Shown here: in pieces, positions 53,601-64,000 of the stretch
How the letters are laid out: every line of letters begins with the position of its first letter
Numbering within the stretch: the first letter of the stretch is position 1
NCBI GenBank assembly: GCA_018806985.1
Contig: JADANN010000387.1
Location: 62,001 to 126,000, forward strand
DNA from: Angiostrongylus vasorum
Lineage: Eukaryota; Nematoda; Chromadorea; Rhabditida; Metastrongylidae
Length of the DNA stretch: 64,000 nt
Direction: 5' to 3'
Program-made: the position numbers and the translations under genes
Notes under the pieces: generated by a model
What the model was told of the DNA's origin: nothing
Database searches by the model: none
The model's input: the letters and a program-made list of their open reading frames with translations, nothing else

Positions 53601-56202
53601 GCCACTAGTTCGAACCGTTAGAGCGCGTTGAAAAAAATTTTTACTCAAACGCCTTTGAGATATTTCTCAGTAAACCTCCAGAACCGTAATTGAAAAACAA
53701 GTAGTTCCACTCGCTATTGCGATAAGTTGTTGTTGAAGAAAAGAACAAATAACTATCGCTCTTTCTTTCATTTTTTCTCACAGCATTGACATTGTATTTA
53801 TTTATAAGCAGCTAACAGAAACAGAATGTCATTGCCTTTTTTCCTCCAATGACACATTCAGGCACAATAGAATCTTAAATATTATGTAAGCACTTAATTT
53901 TGCGTGCTGACTCTACAAGGCGTGGACGAATGAGTGGGCAGTATCGACTCGGATCATCGCCGCTGAAGAACATGAAGGCACCGAAACGTTAGCCGAAATA
54001 ACTTCTTGTCAACACTCTGTTAACTTGTCAATTAGAGAATAAATATTAGATTTTGCGCCGAGATGACAGAACATACACCGAAAATACAAGATTTCATGGG
54101 CATGCCTTTTTTTCTGTTAAGACCAGACGAGTATGCTTCAAATATTCGTTATTTGTAACGTTTCAATGATTTCGCCTCATCAAAGCAGCAGTGATTTGTG
54201 CTGAGTGTTAACATCTTCTGCTTCTTATTGAGACGTGGTTCTTCGCAGGTAACATCGAGACGGTTTGAGACCTGCTCCTTAATTTTTTTGTCGTTATAAA
54301 CGCGACATAACATAATAACATTGATAATAACATTATTCTTATAAAATCGAGAATTAACCGTCCAAAACCAATGTTGTTCCATTTCCTAGACTGTGTGGAG
54401 GATCAGACATCGGAATATAAGAAAGCGAACAGGTTCATAAGTAAAAAAAAACTCTTTCGTATGTAATACTTTCTTGCCGCTTTCCAATGGGAAGTTTCCA
54501 AGTTTTTTTACTTATGCCACTGCAATCGGAAATCTACGTAAAACCCTTGTGTTGAATGAGAGGTAGAAGCAGGTGATTTCAGGAGACTACATAGAGTGGG
54601 TAGTAGCAAACTAAGAAAAACACCTACGAGTACCCCACGACGTCAACATTCTTCTTTTTTTCTGTCCCCACACACACCACGAAACTCTCAGGGCCATGCA
54701 GTTATAACAAAAAAAGAGGTTAGGGTTATTAAACGGTTAAGAAGTTGATTTTAGGAGTACGTCGCCCGAGGGAAGTAAACTCGAACGCGGCTGAAGACCT
54801 ATGTTAAAAAGTAGTTACCGGTGCAGCTTACTCTCGAAAGCCCAAAATAGAAAAAATTGGCTATTGATCATGCACAACTCTCGGAGAGAATTCACTAGCA
54901 ATTATGGTTCCTAAAAGATGAATTTAATGGCGCCCGGTCTTACCATTTAATCTTCAAGTAAGCGATGGCCATAAAATAGATTGCTTAAAAGAAAGACATT
55001 TTCTCGAAATCGAACGCTGTAAAGGTTTCGGCTTTTGCCTTAGTGGCAATAAGAAGCCCTTCTTTACAAAACTAGCGCGGACACGATAGCTCTTTCCAGT
55101 CATTGTCGAAAACTACCACTCTGCAGATGTGCTTCATTACCCTTGCATTTGAGAGTGTCGACCGAGAAATGTGGAAAATCGAGTTTAGCTAACTAGAAAA
55201 ACTTATTTCTTTATGTATCTAGGAAGCTCCTATGCAAACATACAAAAGGCTAGAAAGCCAGACAGTCGTGAACTGATTTAAAATTGAAAGCTATTTTGCA
55301 CGCTTTTTTCTGATAGCACTAAAAAACATTCGAGTCAAAAATATGGGCTCATTGACAGGGTTACAAGAAGTATAGGAAAAATTTTTTCGCCGTCTGACCT
55401 TGAGGAATACCACGTACGCAAAAAGGACGGACCGATTTATCAGTGTAGATAACGACCGTTAGACTGACCCATTAATGTTTGTGAGCATTTTTTGCGAAAA
55501 AGCTCAGGATTTCTCATTAACTTAAGCGACAATAAAACAAATTATTAAGTACATTAATTTAGGCACTTTGCACTCTTTCACACTCCTAATTAAGGGTATC
55601 TTCGAGAAAAACAATAAAATAGCTCCTTTACATGGCACTCATTTAATTGAAGGGTTCACCTACGTTTTCGGGGGGAGGTTAAAGAGTCGGCGTCTTCCCA
55701 GTGAAACAGGTCCATTTGCGTATTACAAAACCTTATTGGTGTATCTTCGGATGTAATGCCTTAATAGCTTCATCTGTTATTAGAAGCAGAAACGATCACG
55801 TACAGAATGCCTCTTTTTGCTGTCGGTAATTTAATCGACTGAATTCGTTCTACTGTAGTTGCCGACCTTTCTTCCTCATCAGAACGAACTTACCCCCTTT
55901 GTGATTATATGACCGAAAGTGTCCATTATTGTGCCTTTTCGAGTGATATCCAAGTGAATGCATTGTTCCCTTTTTCTATTTCTTGCTGTTTGACTCGTTC
56001 TTCGTATTCTATTTCAGTAAGAAAACTGAACGCACGATTAAATAAGAAAATTTAATTCTAACAGAATAAAAGACTATTTAGGCTTCCAAAAATGTTTTCT
56101 GCACTTTTTAGCAACTCACATAAGTAAACTTTCTGTGCGCAGTACTATCTCAAGTTCTTCACATTTCTTTTTTCCTTTAGTGACTGGTATATTTGTTTCT
56201 AG
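53601..56202. other. Long stretch without a recognised gene
   Basis: Holds two copies of the TTCGGCTAACGTTTCGG/TTCATGTTCTTCAGCGGCG type motif (minus at 53945-54000; weaker plus at 54155-54195), and one more at 55845-55895. The 77-aa minus frame at 54149-54382 (CEEPRLNKKQKMLTLSTNHC and further) overlaps the motif and is probably repeat sequence. No RNA gene or SCVP exon was found. Confidence 0.45.
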
Positions 56203-56490
56203 GGAGTGTGTGGCGCAGTGGTTGGACGCGCCATTGCGCCACATACGTAGAATCGATCCCCGCCCCAATGACTCACCAAGCCTTCCATCCTTCCAGGGTC
56301 GTGAAAATTGGTAACAGACTTGTCTGGGAGGATAGCTTCACTGGCTTGTTACGTCGGTAGGCCATAGCGAGTAATTGTAAAGGTCAGATATGCATTCAAT
56401 CACCTACAACGGTACTTAATGAAGTTGAATGCATTTCGCCTCCCTCAGGAAGTGATCAACGCCGAGAGCTTTACACTTTATCCTTTCATA
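56203..56490 (+). mobile_element. tRNA-derived SINE, copy S4 (best preserved)
   Basis: Starts GGAGTGTGTGGCGCAGTGG. TGGCGCAGTGG fits the pol III A-box consensus exactly, and GAATCGATCCC is close to the B-box. The body follows: CACCAAGCC, TCCAGGGTCGTGAAAATTGG, AACAGACTTGTCTGGGAGG, CACTGGCTTGTTACG, TGCATTCAATCACCTACAAC, CCTCAGGAAGTGATCAACGCC and GAGAGCTTTACACTTTATCC. It is about 290 bases with no coding capacity, and would be moved in trans by a LINE, possibly RTE. Confidence 0.82.
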
Positions 56491-57257
56491 TTTGTTTCGA
56501 AGCGCAAAGTGCGAACTTCCACACTTCGGTTTTCATTGTGGTGACTGTGTGTTAATTTATAACGATTTTGATTCTAGACAGTTTAAGTAATCTGCATTGC
56601 AATAATACGAGCTGTTACAGTCTTCTATATCACTACACTTTGAAGACGTAATGATTTATATTTCAATATTATTGTTGCCACAACGTTCAGCTGGATGCAA
56701 TTGCAATTTAGGGAACAAGGTTTCTACATGGAAAAAAGAAAAATTTGAGAGCAAGGTATTCTATGAGGTGAAACGAAGAACTGGTACGACTCTCTACCGA
56801 AAACTTTATAACGTTGGCGTCTTTTTTCATCATTGTCTAAGATTCGTTTACTAAAGATGGTATCGAAAATCTATTATCTGCGGTGTGGAAACATGCGTCT
56901 TATTTGTAGTCGCGGAGAATTCTTAACAACATATAGAAGTTGAGTCTGGGCTTCAGGTTGTTCAGTTGCTTGCGTGAAGCAGCTCACACGGTAGCGTATA
57001 TGCTTTCCGGAAAAAATTTTCTATCCCTTTCTTGTTGAACCGTCGACGGAAAGTTTTCAGAATAAAATATTCGAAAAGCCGTCTTCTCAGTACCAACTCT
57101 ATTAACTGACGGACAAGTTCCCTGTATTGATGAAAATGTAGGAAGGTCAATGTAGACGAAATTTTAATCATCGTAGTTGTGATGGACTTCAAATTGGCTG
57201 ATGTCACAAATTGCGGCCAGCCGAAGTTTAGCGTGAAAAAGGCAAAAGGACAAGGCC
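56491..57257. other. No recognised gene
   Basis: Frames at 56651-56854 plus (basic, 67 aa) and 56962-57207 minus (Arg/Phe-rich, 81 aa) carry no motif I know and lack splice partners. Confidence 0.4.
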
Positions 57258-57545
57258 TTCTGCGTTAATCAAACCCTGAGGAATGTGCCATGCATCCGAC
57301 TTCATGAAGCATCGTTTGGAGGCGATTGAATGCATATCTGGCCTTTAAAATGGGTCGCCGTGGCCTACACATATATCGAGCCAGTGCGTGCTGCCATCCT
57401 TCCAGACAGCTCTGGTACCAATTTTTCCGATTCTGGAGGGATGGAGGGCTTGCTGAGCCGTGTGCGCGCGGAAACGACTTCACGTGTGTGTTGCGAGACG
57501 CCTCCGATCACTGCGCCACAAGATCACCCACCGAGTTCAGCGCAG
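57258..57545 (-). mobile_element. tRNA-derived SINE, copy S5
   Basis: Minus strand: TTGTGGCGCAGTGATCGGAGG (A-box-like), GTGAAGTCGTTTCC (decayed B box), CTCAGCAAGCCCTCCATCC, TGGTACCAGAGCTGTCTGG, CACTGGCTCGATATATG, CAATCGCCTCCAAACGATGC and CCTCAGGGTTTGATTAACGC. Confidence 0.75.
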
Positions 57546-57589
57546 CACCTCATTTTTAGATGAAAGGCCTTAAGATTTGCTCCGAGACA

Positions 57590-57850
57590 TTGCTTTGAGA
57601 AAACATCTTTAAATACTTCCATGCTTGGTTTTCAACAGGACATTTTCAAGATGAGTCGCTCCTCTGCTGCTAGTTGGTCTATCGATTGGTCTTGCACCAC
57701 GAATGTGAACGACCCTTGTCTGTAATAGAATTAAGACTTACTATACGGCAATTGTACCAGAGATGGTTGTTCGCTGTTGGTCAATCTTTTTTTCCCAATG
57801 GTTTGAAAACAAAGAGTGGTTGTTTCTTTCGACTATTCTATTTTGACTGC
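57590..57850 (+). repeat. Direct repeat, paired with 58970-59220
   Basis: Both copies carry TTTAAATACTTCCA.GC, a GTTTT(C/A)AA block, ATCGA.TG..CT, AAAGTGGTT and similar spacing. It belongs to the repeat-rich 5' flank of gene D. Confidence 0.5.
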
Positions 57851-58029
57851 AGCTGAAGTTACAAACTAAGCTCTTACTAGGCACAGAAAACTTCTTTGAT
57901 TAAACCATAACTAAGAATTTTCTTGCTTCCAAAACCACTACTGACTTTTGAAACGATTATCTATCGTAATATTTAATAAAACACTCATGACGATAAATTT
58001 TCGTAAAACGATGAAATTGTGCTGCTCCT

Positions 58030-58320
58030 AACTGGAAACTTGTTCACTAGGTATTCTCTGAATGAAAGAAATTGGTGATTTGGTACAGTATCCCGTTGAA
58101 CGCCCAAGAAGAACGCTCTGGAGAAACAGTTCGTCTCCCAGCAATTCGACTACGACACGGAACTGTTTTCCATCTTTATTCGACGTTGTTAAAAACTCAT
58201 AACAAGGCCAATGATTCATCGGCGCTGGCGTTGTCTTCGGTTTGTCATCTTCGTTGTGGAAACGCACTGTTTCACATCTAGTATAGAAAATTTTCATCAA
58301 TGCATTCCATTAGATAAAGC
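58030..58320 (+). repeat. M1 repeat, partial copy
   Basis: GAGAAACAGTTCGTC, GACACGGAACTGTTTTCCATC, a TTTATTCGACGTTGTTAAAAA stretch, CTCATAACAAGGCCAATGAT, CATCGGCGCTG and TTCGGTTTGTCATC follow M1 order. Confidence 0.6.
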
Positions 58321-58499
58321 TTCACACGATTTATTACAAGTATGAAGCAGTTTGAATGAAAACGTAAATCTTTTCTTAATGAATTTTCTATTCCTTCTCG
58401 TCCAGCCGCAAGCAGAATGTTTGACGGGCTTAGATGTTGGAGTTAGTGTCTTCTGAACAACAGTTCTGTCATATTTATTTAAATGATCTTATAAACTGA

Positions 58500-58740
58500 T
58501 CTTCTTTAGCTGATGCGAGGTTGGTATAGGTCTTCGTTGTCGTTGTCGTCGTTGTTGGTGTTGTTGGTCGATGGCTGACGTCTCGGCGATTTCGCCTTCG
58601 TCAGAACCGTTATGTATCGAGTGGGACTTATATACAACTAAAGAAGATCAGCTTATAAGATCATATGACTAAATATATCAACCATCTATGCCGAGGTTTA
58701 TAGAAAGTCGATCTTTTGGGTTATTAACAGTGCTGTTAAT
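58500..58740 (+). repeat. Dispersed repeat with GTT-rich tract
   Basis: A GTTGTCGTTGTCGTCGTTG simple repeat, then CTCGGCGATTTCGCC and TTCGTCAGAACCG, then GAAGATCAGCTTATAAGATC and an end that matches positions 1-60 of this window. It resembles the recurring TTCGTC.TCAGA motif repeats. Confidence 0.5.
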
Positions 58741-58969
58741 TGGCAGACACGTTCTAAACAGTGGTGACAAATTTGGAACGCGACTGAGCTCTCAGTGAAG
58801 TAGCGAAAATTCTAACTATCTTACCACGCAGTACGCCAAGCTAACAGAAGCAACAAAGTGCGAACAGTCGATGTTCTTTTCAGCGTATAACTTTGAGTTA
58901 ATTAAGAAGCCTCAGACTTTGTGTTAAAGAAGAAGAAGAATTTGCCTAACGCGCTTCTTTAGGAGCACG

Positions 58970-59220
58970 CATTTAAATACTTCCACGCCAGGTTTTAAAA
59001 GTACACTTCGCAAGCAGAGTGGCTAGGTCTCTGACAGCTGGTAAATCGACTGAGCTCTCACAAAACAGTTGCCTGTTCGTATTTGTAATCGAAGTCAGAC
59101 TTCCTAAATCGCGACGGTGTCAGTGATGTTCCACCATTTGGTTTCTTTTTTTCTTTTCAAGTGACCTCAGTATAAAAAGTGGTTATTATTTGCCATTCTG
59201 ATAGTGCGACATGCAGTTGA
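58970..59220 (+). repeat. Direct repeat, paired with 57590-57850
   Basis: See 57590-57850. This copy ends near CAGTATAAAAAGTGG. Confidence 0.5.
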
Positions 59221-59689
59221 TTCTAAGATTTGACGGAAGTCCGAGCCTCTGCTTTAAACATGGAATTTTTTATTAGATCAAAACGTAAAATCTTAATATC
59301 TCCGAAAGCACTATTGGTAGATCTTTCCACTAATCTATACAAAATGACGTACTGAAACGACTATCGCTCACGATCTTTGATAAAACGAATACGCAACAAT
59401 GAAACTTCGTGGGCCAGTGAAACTTGTGGTAACCTCCTGACAAAGTTTTGTTTGCAAAGTTTTTTATAGCTTGACATTTAGACGTGTAGATAGTTTTAAA
59501 CGTGAAAGTTTATAAAGTGAATGTGTAAAATATTTTTTTGAAGAAGAAATGCTACCTTTTTAGCAATGAGCACATTAGAGGGCGATTGTCTTACCTGTGC
59601 TCTTGGTGAAGACCTGGAGAGAGTAGTGGTTTCTTTCATAAATCTTCGCAACTTCAGATAGTACTGCAAATGTCTACTAGAATTAAATG

Positions 59690-59835
59690 TGAACTTTTCT
59701 GTTTGAGACTTTTTGTGTATGTGTGCGACACCTGTTGAGCAGAGACTTGTAAATAACCCGGCGTCATTGTGGTTGTATTTCAAACAATACCTTGCCGTAA
59801 AAATCGATAGTAAGAGGCAAATAAAAACTTAACAT
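59690..59835 (-). repeat. M3 foldback module, partial
   Basis: Minus strand: TTTATTTGCCTCTTACTATC, TTTTTACGGCAAGGTATTG, TACAACCACAATGACG and AACAGGTGTCGCA, matching 28680-28780. Confidence 0.55.
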
Positions 59836-60089
59836 AGTTGTACAACAGTTAAGTAGATTTTTTTCGATTAACCCTATCGCCGTGAAGTAACTCCACATGA
59901 AAAAATCGTTCCACATTCGATGGGTAATGTAAAAACTAGTGCTGGAATGTTTCTTAGCCCGGCAGAGATAAACTAGTAACCTACGCGAGTTATGCTTCAC
60001 TGCGACAACCATTTGAATCCTAAGAAGTTCTTGAGGTGACTTCATGAATTTGCATTGTTCCCAACTGAAAACTTCCTGACTACGGTATT

Positions 60090-60600
60090 TCCCTGCCTTG
60101 GCAGAAAGGTTTAGCACAGAATCGCACTGAATGTAGAAGCGGATGCTGCGGCGAAACAGTTCATCGCCCAGCAATTCAACTAATGCGATGCGGAAGCGCT
60201 ACAACACGGAATTGCTTATTCACCGTTATACAACGTTCTTAAAAAGCCAAAAACAGGGGCGATAATTCTACAGCACTTATGCTGTTTTCGACTTGACTAC
60301 GACTTTCGATGATCCTCGCTGAAGTATTGGGAATGGGCTGAACCTTCTGCTACATCCAACAATATGATCGCTACTGCAATGTGCTCAGAGAGTGGATGAA
60401 ATATTTTGCGGAACCATATAGAATTCGCTTGATGTGCAGCAGTCAGTAAACCACTGTAAAAAATCCGGTGTCCAAACGATGTGCACTAGACAACAATTTT
60501 GGTAAGTGATGAAATTCCACTGTCATCCATTAGCGAAAGTATTGAAATCGTACTGAATGCAGTACTCCGAAATTCCTATACTAGTAAGAACCGCCGGTGA
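60090..60600 (+). repeat. M1 repeat in the 5' flank of gene D
   Basis: GGCGAAACAGTTCATCGCCC, AACACGGAATTGCTTATTCA, ATAATTCTACAGCACT, TTGATGTGCAGCAGTC and a CACTGTCATCCATTAGCG stretch, in M1 order. The same repeat precedes the orphan 5' flank at 37371. Confidence 0.6.
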
Positions 60601-60719
60601 CTAAGCTATTTTTGGAAAAAGGCCGGATTTTTCTCAAAAACCCAGAGTACTGAATAAATCGAATTGTTCACCTGCTATAAAAACATAACATTCCGATTTT
60701 CTCTATAGGTCCTTTTTCC

Positions 60720-61380
60720 AAATATCTGCAGTGAAGAGCTTAATTATTGTTTAATTTACAACCATTACACCAATGGAATGAGAGTCAAGCACAGAGAATG
60801 AACAACAGCAAATGTTGTTTTGCGGAGAAATTGCGAGAAGTTGGAGGCGCTTCATAAACACCCACCTTTATTAGAAATTCTAAGTGTTCAAAAACGTTAC
60901 TAAAGAAGCTCCAACTCCGTGTCATTCCAGCCATGTTCTTCACAACGTTCGTACTTTTCCTGAACTCTATACATTAACATATGTTCTAGCTGTTGAGCTT
61001 ATAGTTGTTCTATGCTTTAAGAATTTTGGTAAAACAATGCATTATTGTGTCTCATGACAAAAATCTGATGCCATAAACATAGTTATTTTATCCGTGATCA
61101 TTTCTGGCGCGGTTTTGCTTTCCCTTTCTCGTATTGATGGATTTTTCGTGCCATCTTATTTAACGCCCGCTTCTTAACTCTTAAGTGAAATTCTACAAAG
61201 GCCTTTGTTTGTGCTGTCAGTTAACGTTTCCACCAGAAGGCAAATTTTTATAACCGTAATAAATTGGAGGATTCACTGAGAAAATGAGAGCTTAACGACT
61301 ATCATGTATGCAGTTAAGGAACTTGCCACCACGAACACTTGGCAAGGAAAGTTGCGTTTCGTTTTCTTCAACCGATTTCG
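60720..61380 (+). repeat. 5' flank of gene D shared with orphan units
   Basis: Parallel to 37430-38080 and, for its first part, to 50240-50427: GAGAAATTGCGAGAAGTTGG, GGCGCTTCATAAACA, CACCTTTATTAG, CAAAAATCTGATGCC and GTATTGATGGATT. No gene is supported. Confidence 0.6.
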
Positions 61381-61540
61381 TTTCCGACAGCTATTTTGCA
61401 TACGTGCACTTGTAAAACACTGTCTTCCCGATTGTGAAATTCTATTTGCGAAGAAGTCAGGATTTTATGCCGCATGAACAAGATGGTGGGAACCCAATTT
61501 AAACGGTGCCCTTGTGGAATTGGCCCATTCTCTCTATTTT
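61381..61540 (+). promoter_or_regulatory. Conserved upstream block of SCVP genes (gene D copy)
   Basis: Core GGATTTTATGCCGCA at 61460-61474, identical to gene A, preceded by AAGTCA and followed by GGTGGGAACCCA and TGTGGAATTGGCCC. It lies 468 bases upstream of the gene D start codon. Confidence 0.55.
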
Positions 61541-61941
61541 TTAAGTGCTCGTCGTACCTCGTTCCCACTCAACAACTATTCGTCATTAACCAATTCTCAT
61601 GTGCTTCTTCACATTAGAATTTACGAGAAATGTTGCTGCGAAGAACTTTTGCTTAGCAGCCAGCGGATTTGAGAATTTTAACTCCGTTTCAAACGCACTA
61701 GCCCGAACAGAGTTATTCATCTACAGCCTATTTAGCTTTGCAGTGAAAGGAATACTCTGTAGATTCCCTATCTCCCTCGGAGATGTCAAAGAGCTGCAAA
61801 AACGTTTGCCGCCGAAAGTCACCGACGTAAAAACGATCAAGTGCAAAATCTGCTTTTACCTTGTGGTCCGATCCAAAAAAATACGAAATTTATTTATCGC
61901 TCTAATTAGCAGTATCCGCTTAGAATTTCAGAAGCTAAAAA

Positions 61942-62892
61942 ATGGATAGTCTTGCAAACGTGGCGAAAATTCTGCCCTTTCTGATTCCGCTGCTAGCGAC
62001 TGCGTCGACAGTGTTGGCTTGTGGGACGATGCCACCGGGTCAGGGTAATGAATAGAAAATTATCACGGAAGTACACACACTTGCGGTCTTAACCATAGTT
62101 GAAAAACCTTAAATAGAGTAGATCTAAGCTTTTTCTTTGCTGCCTACTATTTATAGCAGAGCATTATGTGAAATAAAACCATTATAATGCTGAGATATCC
62201 GGGAAATCCCGACCACGGAGTAAATGCATTTAACACTTCATTGCTTTTTTGGGACCCGTCTTTATAGGATTCGTTTGATAAAAGGATTTTTAATTTGGAG
62301 CTGTAGAAGAAGTATAGGAGAAAGGTTTTTGGAAGAATAATTCCAAAAGATTTATTTCATTCATAATTTTTCACAGTGAAGCTGCAGAATATCGTTGCAG
62401 CAATGTCGAGGAGCTACAACGTAACCGGCTTTTCCTTGCCAGTGGCTATGGTGTACTCCGCCGCAGCCAATGTTCCTGCCCGCGTTCCTGGCATCGCAAC
62501 TAGTGAAGGTGGTGCTCAGGCATTTGTATCACGCATTGTAATGCAGGCAGTGAGTTCACAACTTTAAATTCCAAGTTCCTCTGCTTTCGCGATTTCTGGA
62601 AGACGGTTGAAAGAGAATTTTAAACTTTCAGAAATTTTGCCAGCGTTTCAGTTCTAACACTGTTTGACTTTACAACAGAATAAAATTTGTTCGAAAGCGG
62701 TTGCATGTAAGTCTTACAAGGTAATGAAGAGGTTTGTTCTTGAGGTCTTTGATGTTCTCGAACAGCAAGGTCGTAGCGCAGGCCTCCCTGATGCTGTAAT
62801 CGCACTCATTTTGGGCCAGCTCACTGTTCAAGTCAACTATACTCCATTGCAATGCCAGCAAGTTGCTGTTAACCAGGCACCTAATGTAGAAT
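61942..62892 (+). CDS. SCVP-like secreted protein, gene D, 5' part (exons 1-3)
   Basis: Exon 1 61942-62044, exon 2 62401-62549, exon 3 62745-62892 (103, 149, 148 nt), with GT donors and AG acceptors in phases 1, 0, 1 exactly as in gene A. An exon 3 starting at 62721 also stays in frame and adds eight residues. TTTCAG ten bases before the ATG could accept a spliced leader. The protein begins MDSLANVAKILPFLIPLLAT, a signal peptide likely cut before Cys27. Exon 2 gives FSLPVAMVYSAAANVPARV and SEGGAQAFVSRIVMQA. Exon 3 gives DVLEQQGRSAGLPDAVIALI, LTVQVNYTPLQC and VNQAPNVE. The last exon(s) would lie beyond the window; locus C shows what they should look like. No inactivating change is visible, so it is probably a live gene of the same secreted family as A. 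Confidence 0.8.
62120..62225 (+). repeat. M3 module inside intron 1 of gene D
   Basis: TTTGCTGCCTACTATTTATAG, GCATTATGTGAAATAAAACC, AATGCTGAGATATCC, as at 28680-28760. Gene A lacks it in its 213-nt intron 1, so it is an insertion. Confidence 0.55.
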
Positions 62893-64000
62893 GTAAGTTC
62901 CTAACTTTCAGCATCAGTTAGGAGAGTCCACAAATGCGGCATAACGGTTAAAACTTGTTCAATATTTTCACGAGAATCGTTTTAGAAATAAATGTGGAAA
63001 TGAATTAAGCATAAAAAAACGGCTCAATAGCATTTATTTGATTTGCTCCGATTTATTAAGGGAGTTAGTCTCTCAAGAGTAATGTACACGCCGAATAATT
63101 CGGCCAATGCAATTGCTACGTCTATTGGCATTGTTGTTATTTCTTACTTTTTTTTAAACATTACTTCATCGTTTTTTTCATTTCCTATTATTACTATTAA
63201 TTTTTTATATGAAAAGGCGAATGATGCACCCATAGTGGCGTTGTATATCGCGAGCAAAGTGCAGGTTCTACTGGGCCATAGGAACACCAGGCCTCTCATC
63301 GCTTTTTGTTCGCCCAAGTCACTATTTCACATCCGCTGAAAAACGCTCTAGCACACCTAAGAAAGGATGCGAAATAGAAACGACTCTACGAGCATTTAAC
63401 GACAATCAGGGAAGAGAAAAAGTAACCGTCATACAGTAGTCAAAGTTCCATGAAGACTTGAAGAGCTTCATGGCTGATTGATGCGAGAAGACGAATGAAA
63501 TCCAAGAAGTTCTGCCAACCGTACAATATGCGGCGCCATATTGTGCAAGAAAAAAAGTCACTAATTCTCCTTCACTGCCAAAGTTAATCCTTGCATCAGT
63601 AGCCGTCATGTTATTCTTTCCAAACAAAATGACGTAAGCATGGAAAAAAACCGCTTAAGTCTATATGCATTCTACTCTGTACCCGCCCGCAGTTCTCTAA
63701 TAAATAAATTATTTCCACTTCCTGTAAGGAATTTTAAGAGCTCTAGCCAGGATCGGTCATATTTGTTACCGCAAATTGGTGGGAAGTTAAAAAAACAGAA
63801 GAACTGACAAGAAATTCCAATCTCTATTCGATTTAAAATGCTTTATGTTGAAAGAATTCCCGCTGTAGACGAAGTCCCAATTGTTTCATTACATTATTAG
63901 CGAAATTACTTGAATATTTAATGCAGCGTTTTTATAAAAGTAAAGTAGAAATCTCGAAAATCACAAAGACTCACTGAAAGAAACTAATTCTCCTGTTTTT
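62893..64000 (+). other. Intron 3 of gene D (continues past the window)
   Basis: Begins with donor GTAAGTTCC. From about 62995 it runs parallel to intron 3 of locus C (46757-47900), including a worn trace of the tRNA-like unit (63215-63300: GCAAAGTGCAGGTTCTACTG in place of a good B box) and the CAAGAGTAATGTACACGCCG stretch. The small frames at 63043-63339 and 63406-63627 are unsupported. Confidence 0.65.

Noticed and set aside
61599..61949. 116-residue frame just upstream of gene D
   Set aside because: It ends eight bases into the gene D coding start in another frame, has no known motif, and the same region of gene A and the orphan flank is not open.
1..64000. Bacterial features: operons, ribosome binding sites, CRISPR arrays, origins
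   Set aside because: The introns, LINEs and SINEs are eukaryotic, and no regularly spaced repeat array was seen.

Overview
The window looks like chromosomal DNA of a clade V parasitic nematode, most likely a hookworm or close strongylid. This is inferred from four things: short GT-AG introns, a small secreted-protein gene family that I recognise as SCVP-like (secreted clade V protein), many decayed RTE-type LINEs, and a tRNA-derived SINE. There is no sign of bacterial gene organisation. Most of the 64 kb is repeats. The only host coding sequence I can support is the SCVP-like family.

Four SCVP-like loci are visible. Gene A (minus strand, exons between 16380 and 10755) is intact: four exons join in frame to give 222 residues, although an antisense RTE LINE of about 2.85 kb sits in intron 3. 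Locus B (plus, 25110-25238) is only a last exon. Locus C (plus, 46757-48320) keeps intron 3 and the last two exons, but has a frameshift and a stop. Gene D (plus, from 61942) shows exons 1-3 and runs off the right edge.

Layout. 1-2000: LINE and repeat debris. 2005-11041: left arm of a very large inverted duplication that includes the last exon of gene A. 11042-16380: gene A with its LINE. 16381-21880: 5' flank of gene A with a SINE and M1/M2 repeats. 21880-25057: repeat E1 and RTE copy B. 25060-34232: right arm, a mirror image of the left, with locus B at its inner end and remnants of a Penelope-like element (RT and GIY-YIG pieces) inside. 34240-38820: repeat units E2, M2 and M1 and an orphan SCVP-type 5' flank. 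38820-46757: SINE, RTE-C, RTE-G and RTE-D. 46757-49400: locus C and its 3' flank. 49385-54000: a foldback element, another orphan 5' flank, RTE-F and RTE-E, and a second E2. 54000-61940: repeats, two SINEs and the 5' flank of gene D. 61942-64000: gene D.

The order of repeat blocks (5' flank, exons, intron 3, last exons, 3' flank, next 5' flank) suggests a former array of SCVP units, broken by an inverted duplication and by LINE, SINE and Penelope insertions. A short block upstream of genes A and D, and of the orphan 5' flank, stands out as the best candidate shared regulatory element. All similarities between copies were judged by eye; no identity values were computed.
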